Assembly (NCBI RefSeq): GCF_010092505.1
Contig: NZ_CP048021.1
Span: 2,604,001-2,668,000 of the forward strand
Direction: 5' to 3'
Source: Virgibacillus sp. MSP4-1
GTDB taxonomy: Bacteria; Bacillota; Bacilli; Bacillales; Alkalibacillaceae
Length of the DNA stretch: 64,000 nucleotides
Each line of letters opens with the position of its first letter. The stretch's first letter is position 1. Made by a program: the position numbers and the translations under genes. Positions 54,011 through 62,380 of this stretch are shown here, piece after piece. Below the pieces are notes generated by a model, which worked only from the letters and a program-made list of their open reading frames with translations, ran no database searches and was not told the DNA's origin.

Positions 54011-54554
54011 GATTGTTTCAGAAACAGAAAGATTAGTCATTAGACCTTTAAGGAAAGATGATTATAAAAATTGGCTAAATGAATTTGAAAACCGGTTTCC
54101 ATCCCAACATCGACACGATAAAGGGAAAATAGACATGAGTGAATGCACACAGGAATGGTTTTATAATCTGGTAGATAAACATCAGGACTTAGCCCTTAAA
54201 GATATTGCTCACGTGTTTGGTGTATTTCGAAAAGAAGACGGAGCCCATCTAGGCATGGTTGATTTTTCAACCTTAGCAAGAGATGACTTCCAATGGGGCC
54301 GGATAGGTTATTCCATCCATAATCAATATTGGAGAAAAGGTTATGGGAAAGAAGCTGTTAAAGAAGCACTTCATATTGCTTTTAATCGTTTGAATTTCCA
54401 TCGTATAGAAGCCCATATCAATATAGATAATCCTGCTTCATACAATCTGGCATCGAGTACAGGGATGAAATATGAGTGTACAAGAAGAGGTTTTATTTTT
54501 GAATTTGGAGGATGGACAGATAATTTCATTTATTATAAAAATTCTATTGACTGA
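53985..54554 (+). CDS. GNAT family acetyltransferase (RimJ/RimL-like)
   Basis: 189 residues from TTG 53985, preceded by GAGGAG eight bases upstream. RLVIRPLRKDDYKNW near residue 20 and the acetyl-CoA loop YWRKGYGKEAVKEALHIAF near 118, followed by LNFHRIEAHINIDNPASYNL, place it in the RimJ/RimL group, which acetylates N-terminal amino groups of proteins or small amines. The substrate is unknown. It is followed by its own terminator. Confidence 0.88.
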   Translation: MKLTEETFEIVSETERLVIRPLRKDDYKNWLNEFENRFPSQHRHDKGKIDMSECTQEWFYNLVDKHQDLALKDIAHVFGVFRKEDGAHLGMVDFSTLARDDFQWGRIGYSIHNQYWRKGYGKEAVKEALHIAFNRLNFHRIEAHINIDNPASYNLASSTGMKYECTRRGFIFEFGGWTDNFIYYKNSID

Positions 54555-54570
54555 TCCATTTAACAGAAAA

Positions 54571-54602
54571 GGCGATTGTTCACTAAGAACAGTCGCTTTT
54601 TC
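54571..54602 (+). terminator. Terminator of the acetyltransferase gene
   Basis: GCGATTGTTC-ACTAA-GAACAGTCGC followed by a T-run. Confidence 0.85.
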
Positions 54603-55013
54603 AAAAATGGACCGTAGTGTAATGATATTGGATATTGATGTGGATTTTGTCTTTTTTTATCAAGGCCAAGGACTGTAAGGTATGTCTCTCATGCTCTGTT
54701 ATTTTTACTTTTAGAGTGCAAACTGGATTACCAGTCAGGTCGTCGTATTACTTTTCTATCGCAACAAAGCAGTAAAATAGAGGTTGTGAATATGGATATT
54801 CATCGGCACCCCTCGATGACTTCTAAGTATCTAACCGACCATTTTCATTATAACCCCAGCAGTCAAAACAAGAGCAAAAACAATATAGATATATCCGCCT
54901 TTATCTTTTTTGTCCCTGAGTTTTTCAATTCCACCAAGGAAGGACATCACAGCGAGAAAGGAAAGAGGAGATATTCTATAGTTATCGATTCATCTTTTAC
55001 TCTTAAACTACCG
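54603..55013. other. Gap with a gene relic
   Basis: No intact gene is supported. The minus strand holds the DUF3953-like fragment at 54831-54947; the plus-strand frame at 54786-55028 is its shadow. Confidence 0.5.
54831..54947 (-). pseudogene. DUF3953-like membrane protein fragment
   Basis: 38 codons reading MSFLGGIEKLRDKKDKGGYI and a membrane segment (YIVFALVLTAGVI). The upstream in-frame codons (RISPLSFLAV) continue the family pattern, but no start codon or ribosome binding site is found, so the N-terminal part seems to be lost. Resembles small DUF3953 proteins. Confidence 0.4.
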
Positions 55014-55574
55014 TTATCCTCTTATTGAAGAAGCTTTATTCCATTCTTTTTCAACTACCTTGAAAACAGTAGAGTAGATTCCCTGAACGTTCTCTCGTTG
55101 TATTTCACTGTTTTTCACTGGATAGGAAAATTTCCAACCTTGATAACCTTCATCTGCTCCTTCATACAAAAATCCTGATATGTAGTTTTGTGTGTCGTTA
55201 ATTTTTTTAGCTGCTTCTTTATAGGAAATAGGATTTTCAAGGTCCTGAAACGGTATAGTATTCGCCTTTGACGCTACAAAAAAAGAAGGAACCCGCTTCT
55301 TCTTAAACATTTCTACATACTTCTTATGTGAAGCATCAGAGAAATGCTCTTCTCTAATGAATACGGCATCATACTTGTCAGAATGTGAACGATATAATTC
55401 CTCTAGAGATAAGGTTTTAAAGATGATCTGTTCCTCCCTGACTTCAGGTTTTTCCCCAACAACCGCAATTTTTAAGGGTGTCCCTTCATATGGCTCTTCA
55501 GCTACCTCATTTGACTGACAGGCACCCAAAAAGACTAAGGTTCCTAACATGACAATCTTAAACCACTTAAACAT
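55014..55574 (-). CDS. Putative lipoprotein
   Basis: 186 residues from ATG 55574 (AAGG eight bases upstream). Lipoprotein signal with LVFLGACQSN, Cys near residue 19. The mature part has an alternating beta/alpha look (PLKIAVVGEKPEVREEQIIF, then YDAVFIREEHFSD) that resembles half of a periplasmic-binding fold. No partner transporter is nearby. Function unknown. Confidence 0.75.
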   Translation of the reverse strand: MFKWFKIVMLGTLVFLGACQSNEVAEEPYEGTPLKIAVVGEKPEVREEQIIFKTLSLEELYRSHSDKYDAVFIREEHFSDASHKKYVEMFKKKRVPSFFVASKANTIPFQDLENPISYKEAAKKINDTQNYISGFLYEGADEGYQGWKFSYPVKNSEIQRENVQGIYSTVFKVVEKEWNKASSIRG

Positions 55575-55678
55575 AAATACACCTTCCCTAATCATTTCTG
55601 CATATGCTTGTGTAACCAGGAAGCAGATTTGAGGGACTGCCTCCTTTGTAAGCTGTTATTTTTATTTTTCCTCTTCTG

Positions 55679-55843
55679 CTATTTAAACCCTTTTTGTTCT
55701 AATAGCTCAATGATTCTATCTAACTTTTGTTCAATATTTTTTAACTCTTCATCGGTATGAATATCTTTTGTATGTCCTTTGTTTAAGTTCTTCTGTTCAG
55801 GTTTTACAAAATAAGAACGAACACCATAAAGTGAAACTTCCAT
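55679..55843 (-). CDS. Small protein of 54 residues, 5' end merged with structured element C
   Basis: The frame reads MEVSLYGVRSYFVKPEQKNL and ends with a charged helix (IEQKLDRIIELLEQKGFK). The ATG lies inside the conserved ACTTCCAT block of element C and has no ribosome binding site, so the original start may have been replaced by the element. The helix suggests a real small protein. Confidence 0.4.
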   Translation of the reverse strand: MEVSLYGVRSYFVKPEQKNLNKGHTKDIHTDEELKNIEQKLDRIIELLEQKGFK

Positions 55844-55968
55844 CAGTGGGGGGCCATCCCCACTGATGGTTAGTTGAACTTATCAGGAATTTACTGGCCG
55901 TTTATCCCCACTTAGTCTTGCTAGGGTATCATCAAGACTAAATGTGGGGGTATTACGGCCAGTTAATG
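55831..55968 (+). repeat. Structured repeat element, copy C (most complete)
   Basis: Three nested or consecutive stems: CCATCAGTGGGG/CCCCACTGATGG near 55841-55868; ACTGGCCGT/ACGGCCAGT around 55893 and 55954; and inside it CCCCACTTAGTCTTG/CAAGACTAAATGTGGGG (55906-55920 and 55933-55949). It overlaps the coding ends of two small minus-strand genes. Confidence 0.75.
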
Positions 55969-56050
55969 CGTGGCAAAAAATAAAAGCAATTAGCATAATA
56001 AATAGAATATTCGCTAATAGCATCCAGCCAAAACTTCCTATCATCTCCAA
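55883..56050 (-). CDS. Small membrane protein, 55 residues, C-terminus inside element C
   Basis: TTG start at 56050 behind GGGGGAG. One membrane segment (GWMLLANILFIMLIAFIFCH) is followed by a tail (TGRNTPTFSLDDTLARLSGD) wholly encoded by the structured element, so the original C-terminus was probably replaced. Function unknown. Confidence 0.45.
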   Translation of the reverse strand: MEMIGSFGWMLLANILFIMLIAFIFCHALTGRNTPTFSLDDTLARLSGDKRPVNS

Positions 56051-56352
56051 TGTACTCTCCCCCAACTTTTATCGTTATTTGTTTTTTTGAGTCATGCTTT
56101 CTCTAGTATGGAATAATTTACCTTATATTCTAACATATATCTGAATTTATAAAATCCATTTACTCCTGAACTCCTTACAAATACTTCTTGCATACCATCG
56201 CAGCAGCCCTTTCTCCACGTAATACAATTGAAATCAAACTGTATAATCCATACGGCCATTTTCATGATATCTTTGTACAAGTACACCTCGTACCAGTTCG
56301 TCATCATACCGTTATTCACTGATTCCAAATTTAAATTGTGGAGGCTATTTTT

Positions 56353-56712
56353 ATGGGCGTACATCAGGAAAATATAAAAGCGGCACACAAAGCCAGAAGT
56401 CCATTAAAAAGTGAAATGATAGAGTATACGCAGCTATTAGAGGAAATGAAGATAAAAATAAGCGATTTACCGAGATTATCACCCCAAAATGCTGATACAC
56501 GGCAAAAGGCAATAAAAGTGGCAAAAATGATTTCCGATAATAGAAACCTCTCAACCTTGGTAAATGAAAAGAAGAAGCTGACACGAAAGGAAATGAAACA
56601 ATTTCCAATCGAACACCATAAATTGCTGAAGAAATATAAGACGTACATTATGGCCTGGTGGATTATTTATGCCAAGGATTTGATCCATATCAAAAATTAT
56701 ATAAAATTTTAA
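56353..56712 (+). CDS. Stand-alone C-terminal domain of a sigma-I (SigI) type factor
   Basis: 119 residues from ATG 56353 (GGAGG eight bases upstream). From residue 22 it follows the SigI C-terminal domain: SEMIEYTQLLEEMKIKISDL, PRLSPQNADTRQKAIKVAKM and a final HHKLLKKYKTYIMAWWIIYA helix; full SigI is about 250 residues. The sigma-2 part that binds the -10 element is absent and no remnant is found upstream. It has its own ribosome binding site and terminator, so it appears to be a gene in its own right. It could bind -35 regions or an RsgI-type anti-sigma; this is inference. Confidence 0.7.
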   Translation: MGVHQENIKAAHKARSPLKSEMIEYTQLLEEMKIKISDLPRLSPQNADTRQKAIKVAKMISDNRNLSTLVNEKKKLTRKEMKQFPIEHHKLLKKYKTYIMAWWIIYAKDLIHIKNYIKF

Positions 56713-56751
56713 AGAAGACATTTCGGTTATAATCGGAAATGTCTTCTTTTT
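56711..56751 (+). terminator. Terminator of the SigI-domain gene
   Basis: AAAGAAGACATTTC and GAAATGTCTTCTTT form a perfect 14-bp stem followed by Ts; it overlaps the stop codon region. Confidence 0.88.
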
Positions 56752-56767
56752 CTGTGGATTTATTTTA

Positions 56768-56945
56768 GTCCGGGTAGGCATTAATGAAGGACGATTTTCC
56801 AGCATTACATCAACGTTTTGTCCTTTATTCTGTCGATGAAGGACACTTGGTCTGGAATTTCATCTTTATTCGTCCTTCACAGGGCTTATGAAGGACAATT
56901 TCATCAATTTTTTACCTCCCTCTGTCCTTCACGCCCCCATTCACG
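56768..56945. repeat. 52-bp-period palindromic repeats, locus V
   Basis: Right arm ATGAAGGACG at 56784 (unit at 56768) and left arms GTCCTTTAT 56820, GTCCTTCAC 56872, GTCCTTCAC 56924: spacing exactly 52 bp throughout. The last unit lacks its right arm. Confidence 0.85.
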
Positions 56946-56992
56946 CCCCTGTTCACGCCCCCAGCCACATCAATCTGACACCCTATCAAAAA

Positions 56993-57040
56993 GTACCCGA
57001 CACCTCGGATAGACAATTGTCTATTGGAGGTACCGGGTAC
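56993..57040. repeat. GGTACC-type palindrome, copy 9
   Basis: GTACCCGACACCTC and GAGGTACCGGGTAC enclose GGATAGACAATTGTCTATTG. It lies between convergent genes, directly after the oxidoreductase stop. Confidence 0.8.
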
Positions 57041-57047
57041 ATAAGCA

Positions 57048-58064
57048 TTACTTTAAGTTTTTAACTCCTGTTTCCAGCATTTCAATCAGGAGAGTGGTCT
57101 GTTCATCTGTAATGGTTTTATCTTTCCCATTTACGATGGCTTCGTATAAATCATCATAAACTCTGCCATAATCTCCATTTATAGATTTTACTTTTTCTTC
57201 ATGTATGTTTTTTTCATCATCCACATACGCCAGTACACCATAATGGTTCAAGGTATCTACACCAAAGTCCTTATTATCAGGCATATAAAACATCTTCAAA
57301 TGTTCTTCCTGACGATCGACGGTTTCTTTAATAAAGGAACCCTTCTTCCCATGAACGACAAAGCTTGGTCTTGGCTTAAGTCTGAAATAACTGGATTTTA
57401 CCGATACTTTAAGCTTGCCATAATACAAATCCAAGTCGAAATAGTCATTCATTCTTCCTTCGCCTAGTAATTGCCTTACATCATAATGGACATGGTCCGG
57501 CTTGCCGAAGTAGCTGATGACCTGGTCTAAGGTATGACAGGCATGCTCATATAAAAAGGACCTGACAGGCTCAAAGGAATGAACAGACTCAGGCACTTCC
57601 GGACGAAAATAGTCAAAGTGCATTTCCACTTCCAATAAGTCCCCTAATTTTCCTTCTTCAATCACCTTTTGGACGGTTAAAAAGTCACTATCAAAACGTC
57701 TATTTTGATAGGACTGAACAATTAATCCTTTCTCTTTGGCCAAAGCAAATATTTCTTTTGCCTCTTCTGATGTTTCCATAAAAGGCTTTTCAACCAGACA
57801 GTTTTTGTTATGCTCCAATACTAATTTTGCATATTCATAATGACTGTCGAGTCTGGTACAAATGACAATGAGTTGAATATCCTTGTCATTTAATAATTCA
57901 TCTAAATCTGATGTGTATTTTACTCCTTCAATTGGATCCCAGCGATCGTGATCAGGGTTTCGCCTGTAAATGGTTTTTACGTTTATATTTACTCTTTGCT
58001 GGACGAATGGCAAATGATATCGATTTGTACTTTTTCCATTTCCAATATAACCGATTGTTAGCAT
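57048..58064 (-). CDS. Gfo/Idh/MocA family oxidoreductase (YhhX-like)
   Basis: 338 residues with GGAGG before the ATG. The N-terminal Rossmann motif is GYIGNGKSTNRYHLPFV (the YhhX-type GxGKSTxRYHLP pattern), the active-site Lys lies in LVEKPFMETSEE near residue 93, and the catalytic His in EHACHTLDQVISYFG near 175. The closest E. coli match by eye is YhhX; such enzymes oxidise sugars or inositols with NAD(P). It neighbours a mannose-family PTS operon on the same strand, separated by a strong terminator. Confidence 0.9.
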   Translation of the reverse strand: MLTIGYIGNGKSTNRYHLPFVQQRVNINVKTIYRRNPDHDRWDPIEGVKYTSDLDELLNDKDIQLIVICTRLDSHYEYAKLVLEHNKNCLVEKPFMETSEEAKEIFALAKEKGLIVQSYQNRRFDSDFLTVQKVIEEGKLGDLLEVEMHFDYFRPEVPESVHSFEPVRSFLYEHACHTLDQVISYFGKPDHVHYDVRQLLGEGRMNDYFDLDLYYGKLKVSVKSSYFRLKPRPSFVVHGKKGSFIKETVDRQEEHLKMFYMPDNKDFGVDTLNHYGVLAYVDDEKNIHEEKVKSINGDYGRVYDDLYEAIVNGKDKTITDEQTTLLIEMLETGVKNLK

Positions 58065-58105
58065 GGCAGCCTCCTTATATATATGTAGTCTGTTAGATTG
58101 AATGA

Positions 58106-58154
58106 TAAGAAAAGCACCTCCTTAGTTGATTGGCTTTATGATACAAGGAGGTGC
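58106..58154 (-). terminator. Terminator of the PTS operon
   Basis: Perfect 11-bp stem AGCACCTCCTT/AAGGAGGTGCT (58112-58122 with 58144-58154), with TTTTCTT after it on the minus strand. Confidence 0.85.
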
Positions 58155-58215
58155 TTCTCTATTTGTTTACCATAATTATCTATCTTTTAAAAAAGCTGTG
58201 CTAAAGTTTTTGTTA

Positions 58216-59127
58216 TTACATAATGCCTAGTACGTGGAAGACAACGCCTAATACGAACAAGCCTAAGATCATAGCAATTGGAGACACTTTCTTCCGTAGT
58301 AACCACATACAGAGAAGGGTTAATGCCAATCCGCCTAAACCAGGAATTAAGCTATCCAGGTTATCTTGTAGAGTGGTTACGTTCGTATCCGTTAATGACC
58401 GGCCGTTGTCATACTGCTGCAGTGCCGTTTTAACACCTTCTGTCCCGGCAGGTAAGCTACTCCAATCAATATAGGCACCTTCATTCAACTCAACCTCTGA
58501 TACAGTTGGAGTAAACGTGACAGATACCCAGCGGTTAACTAAGGCCCCGAGTATGAACATACCGAGCAATGAGGCACCCTTCGTAATATCTTTAAGCACT
58601 CCACCGGATAAGTCTTCTGTAATTTTAGAACCAGCTTTATAACCAAGTTCCTGTGAATACCACATGAAGCCCATACGAATAAGGTTCCATAATACGAAAT
58701 AAAGAATAGGTCCAAGGATGTTTCCGCTCATAGCAAGAGAAGCGGCTAATGCACCGAGGATTGGTTTAAGGGTAAACCAGAACATTGGATCCCCGATACC
58801 TGCTAATGGACCCATCATACCGACTTTTACCCCTTGAATAGCCGTGTTGTCAACAGGAGCACCATTTGCACGTTCCTCTTCAAGCGCTAACGTTACACCT
58901 AAAACAGGTGAAGCTACATATGGATGTGTATTAAAAAACTCTAAGTGACGTTGAAGGGCGGCAGAGCGATCTTCCTTTGTTTTATATAATCTTTTGATCG
59001 CAGGGATCATTGAAAATGCCCAGCCACCGTTTTGCATACGTTCATAGTTCCAAGAACCTTGAATGAACGTTGAACGCCACCAAATAGCAATACGATCTCT
59101 TTTTGTTAATTTCATTTCTTGATCCAT
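58216..59127 (-). CDS. PTS mannose/fructose/sorbose family IID subunit
   Basis: 303 residues with the EIID family segments: FIQGSWNYERMQNGGWAFSM near residue 20, NTHPYVASPVLGVTLALEEE near 72, MGPLAGIGDPMFWFTLKPIL near 108 and a C-terminal membrane helix. IID works with IIC to carry hexoses such as mannose, glucose or glucosamine across the membrane. Third gene of the IIAB-IIC-IID operon, 19 bp after IIC. Confidence 0.95.
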   Translation of the reverse strand: MDQEMKLTKRDRIAIWWRSTFIQGSWNYERMQNGGWAFSMIPAIKRLYKTKEDRSAALQRHLEFFNTHPYVASPVLGVTLALEEERANGAPVDNTAIQGVKVGMMGPLAGIGDPMFWFTLKPILGALAASLAMSGNILGPILYFVLWNLIRMGFMWYSQELGYKAGSKITEDLSGGVLKDITKGASLLGMFILGALVNRWVSVTFTPTVSEVELNEGAYIDWSSLPAGTEGVKTALQQYDNGRSLTDTNVTTLQDNLDSLIPGLGGLALTLLCMWLLRKKVSPIAMILGLFVLGVVFHVLGIM

Positions 59128-59146
59128 TTTTTGTTCTCCTCCTTCT

Positions 59147-59953
59147 TTAGTAAGAATCTATAATGTCGCCAATCGGGTCACCTGTGTTTCCGTTTCCACC
59201 ATTACCTGACCCGCCTTGCTTTGAAAGAGCTAAATAGATAAGTGCCAGCGATACACCGATAATACCTAGACCCATAAGTGTGATTTGCGGAATAGTTGCT
59301 AATACGAAACCAATAGCAAAGAATGGCCAAACTTCTTTTGTAGCCATCATGTTTATAACCATTGCGTAACCAACGGCTACAACCATTCCTCCGCCAATCG
59401 CCAATCCATCTGTCAGCCAGGAAGGCATAGACTCAAGCAGGTTTCGAACCGGTTTTGCACCAATAGCGATAATTAATGCTGCTGGGATGGCAATACGTAA
59501 ACCTTGCATGATAATAGCGATGACATGCCAAAATTCAATGGTTCTGATTTTACCTTCTTTTGCTGCGGCATCCATTAAATGGACCAGTCCAGTTGCAATC
59601 GTACGAACGATAATGGTTAATAACAAACCGGCAACCGCAAGTGGAACAGCAATCGCAATCGCAGACGAAACACCGGCTTCACCTTGTCCACTTAAAACTA
59701 ATATAATTGCAGAGGCAACTGATGCTAACGCTGCATCCGGTGCTACGGCTGCTCCGATATTTGCCCAGCCTAAAGCGATCATTTGCAGGGTACCACCTAA
59801 GATAAGGGATGGCCCTAAGTTTCCTGTTACTAAGCCGATTAATGTACAAGCAATAATTGGCTGGTGAAAATGAAATTCATCCAAGATCCCTTCCACACCA
59901 GCTAAAAATGCTATGATAATAACTAATATGATTTGAATAATCGTCAAATCCAT
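59147..59953 (-). CDS. PTS mannose/fructose/sorbose family IIC subunit
   Basis: 268 residues of multi-pass membrane protein beginning MDLTIIQIILVIIIAFLAGV, with the family block GLVTGNLGPSLILGGTLQMI near residue 40 and NIGAAVAPDAALASV near 66. The C-terminal end is a Gly/Asn-rich tail (GGSGNGGNGNTG) not usual in the family. It forms the sugar channel with IID. Confidence 0.95.
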   Translation of the reverse strand: MDLTIIQIILVIIIAFLAGVEGILDEFHFHQPIIACTLIGLVTGNLGPSLILGGTLQMIALGWANIGAAVAPDAALASVASAIILVLSGQGEAGVSSAIAIAVPLAVAGLLLTIIVRTIATGLVHLMDAAAKEGKIRTIEFWHVIAIIMQGLRIAIPAALIIAIGAKPVRNLLESMPSWLTDGLAIGGGMVVAVGYAMVINMMATKEVWPFFAIGFVLATIPQITLMGLGIIGVSLALIYLALSKQGGSGNGGNGNTGDPIGDIIDSY

Positions 59954-59987
59954 GATGATTAATCCTCCTTTTCTCTGCTAAATAGGA

Positions 59988-60962
59988 TTAGTTCTGTTTA
60001 TTTAATTCTTCTTGCGCTCTCTTGATAATTTCGTCCATGTCTCCTCTTTGATCGGCTGGAACTTTACGTACATCAAAGTCCAAACCAAATTCTTTTAACT
60101 TGGCGAACGTATCGATATCATCCTGATCAAAGGCCAATACCTTATTAGGCTGAACTTTACCTGTTGAGTGTGACATCGATCCAACGTTAATGGTCTCCAA
60201 TGGAACGCCACCTTCAACCGCTTTGAGTACATCCTGTGGATTCTCAAAAAGTAGTAAGGCGCGTTGACCACCAAAGTGCTGATCATCCTTTGCAAGATCA
60301 ATCATTTTATGGATGGGAACCACGTGTGCCTTCACATTTGAAGGAGCGGCCTGCTGGATTAATTTTTTGCGAAGCTCATCCTGCGCCACTTCATCTGATA
60401 CCACGATGATACGTGTCGGGTTTGTAGCTTTTGTCCAGCTTGTCGCTACTTGTCCATGAAGCAAACGGGAATCGATTCGTGCTAAAACGTATTCAAATTT
60501 ACCAGGAGCACCTGCACTTCCCTGTTGAGCCGCCGGTGTTGCAGATGTTTCTTCTGCCGGTTCCAATTCTTCAGGACTTACTTTAACAGCGTCTTTCGCT
60601 GTATCCAGAATACTTGATGCAATTTCATGTGCTGTATTCATGGAGAAGCGTGATGCAAAAGCTTCAATTAACATCGGTAAGTTCAAACCAGCAACAATCG
60701 CCCACTGGTCTTTGTGTTCCTCAATCAAGCTGCTGGCCTGATTAAAAGGAGTCCCACCCCAGAGATCGACTAAGAATAATACCTCATCCTGATTGTCGAA
60801 AGAGGCAACTGCTTTTTCCATTTTTGCCTTAACGTCATCAGGTCCTTCACTTGGCATCAATGTAACAGCCTTTACATTTTCCTGCTCTCCAAAGATCATC
60901 CCTGCAGATTGCAAGATACCCTCGGCAAATTCACCGTGACTGGCAATGATAATTCCTACCAT
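59988..60962 (-). CDS. PTS mannose family fused IIAB subunit
   Basis: 324 residues. IIA covers residues 1-135, with the phosphorylated His near residue 9 (IIASHGEFAEGIL). A linker rich in Ala, Glu and Ser (PAEETSATPAAQQGSAGAPG) joins it to IIB at residues 160-320, where the active His lies in ARIDSRLLHGQVATSW near 170. Phosphate passes from HPr to IIA, IIB and then the sugar. GGAGG precedes the ATG. A cre site upstream indicates CcpA control. Confidence 0.95.
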   Translation of the reverse strand: MVGIIIASHGEFAEGILQSAGMIFGEQENVKAVTLMPSEGPDDVKAKMEKAVASFDNQDEVLFLVDLWGGTPFNQASSLIEEHKDQWAIVAGLNLPMLIEAFASRFSMNTAHEIASSILDTAKDAVKVSPEELEPAEETSATPAAQQGSAGAPGKFEYVLARIDSRLLHGQVATSWTKATNPTRIIVVSDEVAQDELRKKLIQQAAPSNVKAHVVPIHKMIDLAKDDQHFGGQRALLLFENPQDVLKAVEGGVPLETINVGSMSHSTGKVQPNKVLAFDQDDIDTFAKLKEFGLDFDVRKVPADQRGDMDEIIKRAQEELNKQN

Positions 60963-61411
60963 TTTTCAACCTCCTTTTATGATAATTACTGCTTAAATAA
61001 AGATGGAAAACTCCTAAAAGTTCACTTTATTTAAAGCGCTCACAATTTCACAAAAATAAAACATGAGGAAGGTTGATTCATTGAAGGTATGGTGTAAACT
61101 CTCTGATGTCGTTTCTACCACAACCTTTACTCATGCCTAATCTAATCGTAATATATAGCCATTACTTTCATATATTACTATTTTAATATTCTTTGCAAAC
61201 GCTGTAAATATAGTGTTTATATAAACCATCCATATTAACTTTAAGTGAGTATCCGTGTTAGTATTATAGCACATTATTCGTTATTGTGAAGGAAAAATTA
61301 TTGCTGATTATCCACATTTAAGTGACAATCATCCATTAATATTTTACATTTTAGCTCTATCAGAATAATATTTTTGAATGTTTAGTATAGTCAAACAAAT
61401 AGACTGCCCAT
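60963..61411. other. PTS operon promoter region
   Basis: No gene. It holds the cre site at 61031-61044 and AT-rich sequence; I see no clear sigma-54 (-24/-12) site of the LevR type. Confidence 0.5.
61031..61044 (-). promoter_or_regulatory. CcpA (cre) site of the PTS operon
   Basis: Minus strand TGTGAGCGCTTTAA differs from TGTAAGCGCTTTCA at two positions. Located about 70 bp before the IIAB start. Confidence 0.65.
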
Positions 61412-61438
61412 AAAAAAAGACAAGATCCAACTTGTCTT
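61412..61438 (-). terminator. Terminator of the DUF956 gene
   Basis: Minus strand AAGACAAG-TTGGAT-CTTGTCTT followed by Ts. Confidence 0.8.
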
Positions 61439-61448
61439 ATAAGCAAAA

Positions 61449-61823
61449 CTATCGCTTTTTAAATGTACTCTTCAGACCGCGCTTAATGACATCAAAAAAG
61501 CTTAAGGATTGAACCATACGATTCGGATCAATATATTCACGAATGGCTCGAAAAACCTTTTTTGGATCTTTGGAAGAAAAGGTAAACGTCCCATTCTGTT
61601 TCGTCTGGATCGCATAACGCGGAATCCACTTCCCTTTAAACAGAACGGAAGCAATGACGTAATCAACTTCCTCCCAGGGAATTTGTATATATTTACGAGG
61701 ATCACGTTTATTGTAGAATTCAAATCCCTTGTCTCCAATCATGATCTGCCCATAATCTGAAATCCTTATATGTGAGGTTGCATCAATAACTAAATCAACT
61801 TTTGTATTGATCGATTGGACCAT
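61449..61823 (-). CDS. DUF956 family protein (ManO-type, mannose PTS partner)
   Basis: 124 residues beginning MVQSINTKVDLVIDATSHIR, with the DUF956 blocks GDKGFEFYNKRDPRKYIQIP, WEEVDYVIASVLFKGKWIPR and FSSKDPKKVFRAIREYI. DUF956 (ManO) is found almost only beside mannose-family PTS operons and modulates their expression or activity. Here it lies upstream of IIAB, transcribed separately because a terminator intervenes. Confidence 0.9.
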   Translation of the reverse strand: MVQSINTKVDLVIDATSHIRISDYGQIMIGDKGFEFYNKRDPRKYIQIPWEEVDYVIASVLFKGKWIPRYAIQTKQNGTFTFSSKDPKKVFRAIREYIDPNRMVQSLSFFDVIKRGLKSTFKKR

Positions 61824-61962
61824 TTAACCTACCTCATTTCATTCTTTACTAGTTTTTATTATACACGTTTTATTATATTAAGCATACCTCAGATTGGCTC
61901 TGTTTATGATAAGGTTCACTAAAAACGATGGCAAAGGCTTTATTAAAAGGTAGCCACGAGAA

Positions 61963-62367
61963 TTAATGATTCGTATTCATTCTCTTATTCTTTTCTAACA
62001 GATATTGAATTTTATTTTCTGCTCTTAACAGTACTTGTTTTATTTTTTTTATTTGTTCTTCCTTTTGAATCATTTGCATTTGCTTATTTTGGAAAACCTC
62101 TTTTATTTGTTTAAGATTTTGAATCTCCTCATTTGTCATTTCTTTATTTTCATCAGTATCTTTTGACCAATCCAAGAGCATTTTGATTTCTTTGAGGGAA
62201 AAACCGGTATCTTTTAGTTTTACAATTATTTCAATTACTTCGATGTCTTGTTCATTATAGTCCCGATGATGTTTTTTTATCTTTGGATGTATCAGCCCAA
62301 ACTTTTCATAATAACGTATGGTGTCTTTACTTAGACCTGTGCATGATGAAATCTCGCTGATCTTCAT
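61963..62367 (-). CDS. MerR family transcriptional regulator
   Basis: 134 residues: MKISEISSCTGLSKDTIRYY start, KIKKHHRDYNEQDIEVIEII second helix and a long coiled-coil dimerisation helix (residues 80-130). No cysteine or other metal cluster is visible at the C-terminus, so a metal effector is unlikely. It is the second gene of an operon with a small membrane protein, driven by a MerR-type promoter. Confidence 0.9.
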   Translation of the reverse strand: MKISEISSCTGLSKDTIRYYEKFGLIHPKIKKHHRDYNEQDIEVIEIIVKLKDTGFSLKEIKMLLDWSKDTDENKEMTNEEIQNLKQIKEVFQNKQMQMIQKEEQIKKIKQVLLRAENKIQYLLEKNKRMNTNH

Positions 62368-62380
62368 GACAATTCACCTT

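Noticed and set aside
56092..56388. Minus-strand protein of 98 residues
   Set aside because: No ribosome binding site at any start. It covers the promoter and ribosome binding site of the SigI-domain gene. I could not exclude it, but nothing supports it.
60963..61300. Sigma-54 promoter for the PTS operon
   Set aside because: No TGGCAC-N5-TTGC-like sequence was found, and no LevR-type activator gene is in the window.
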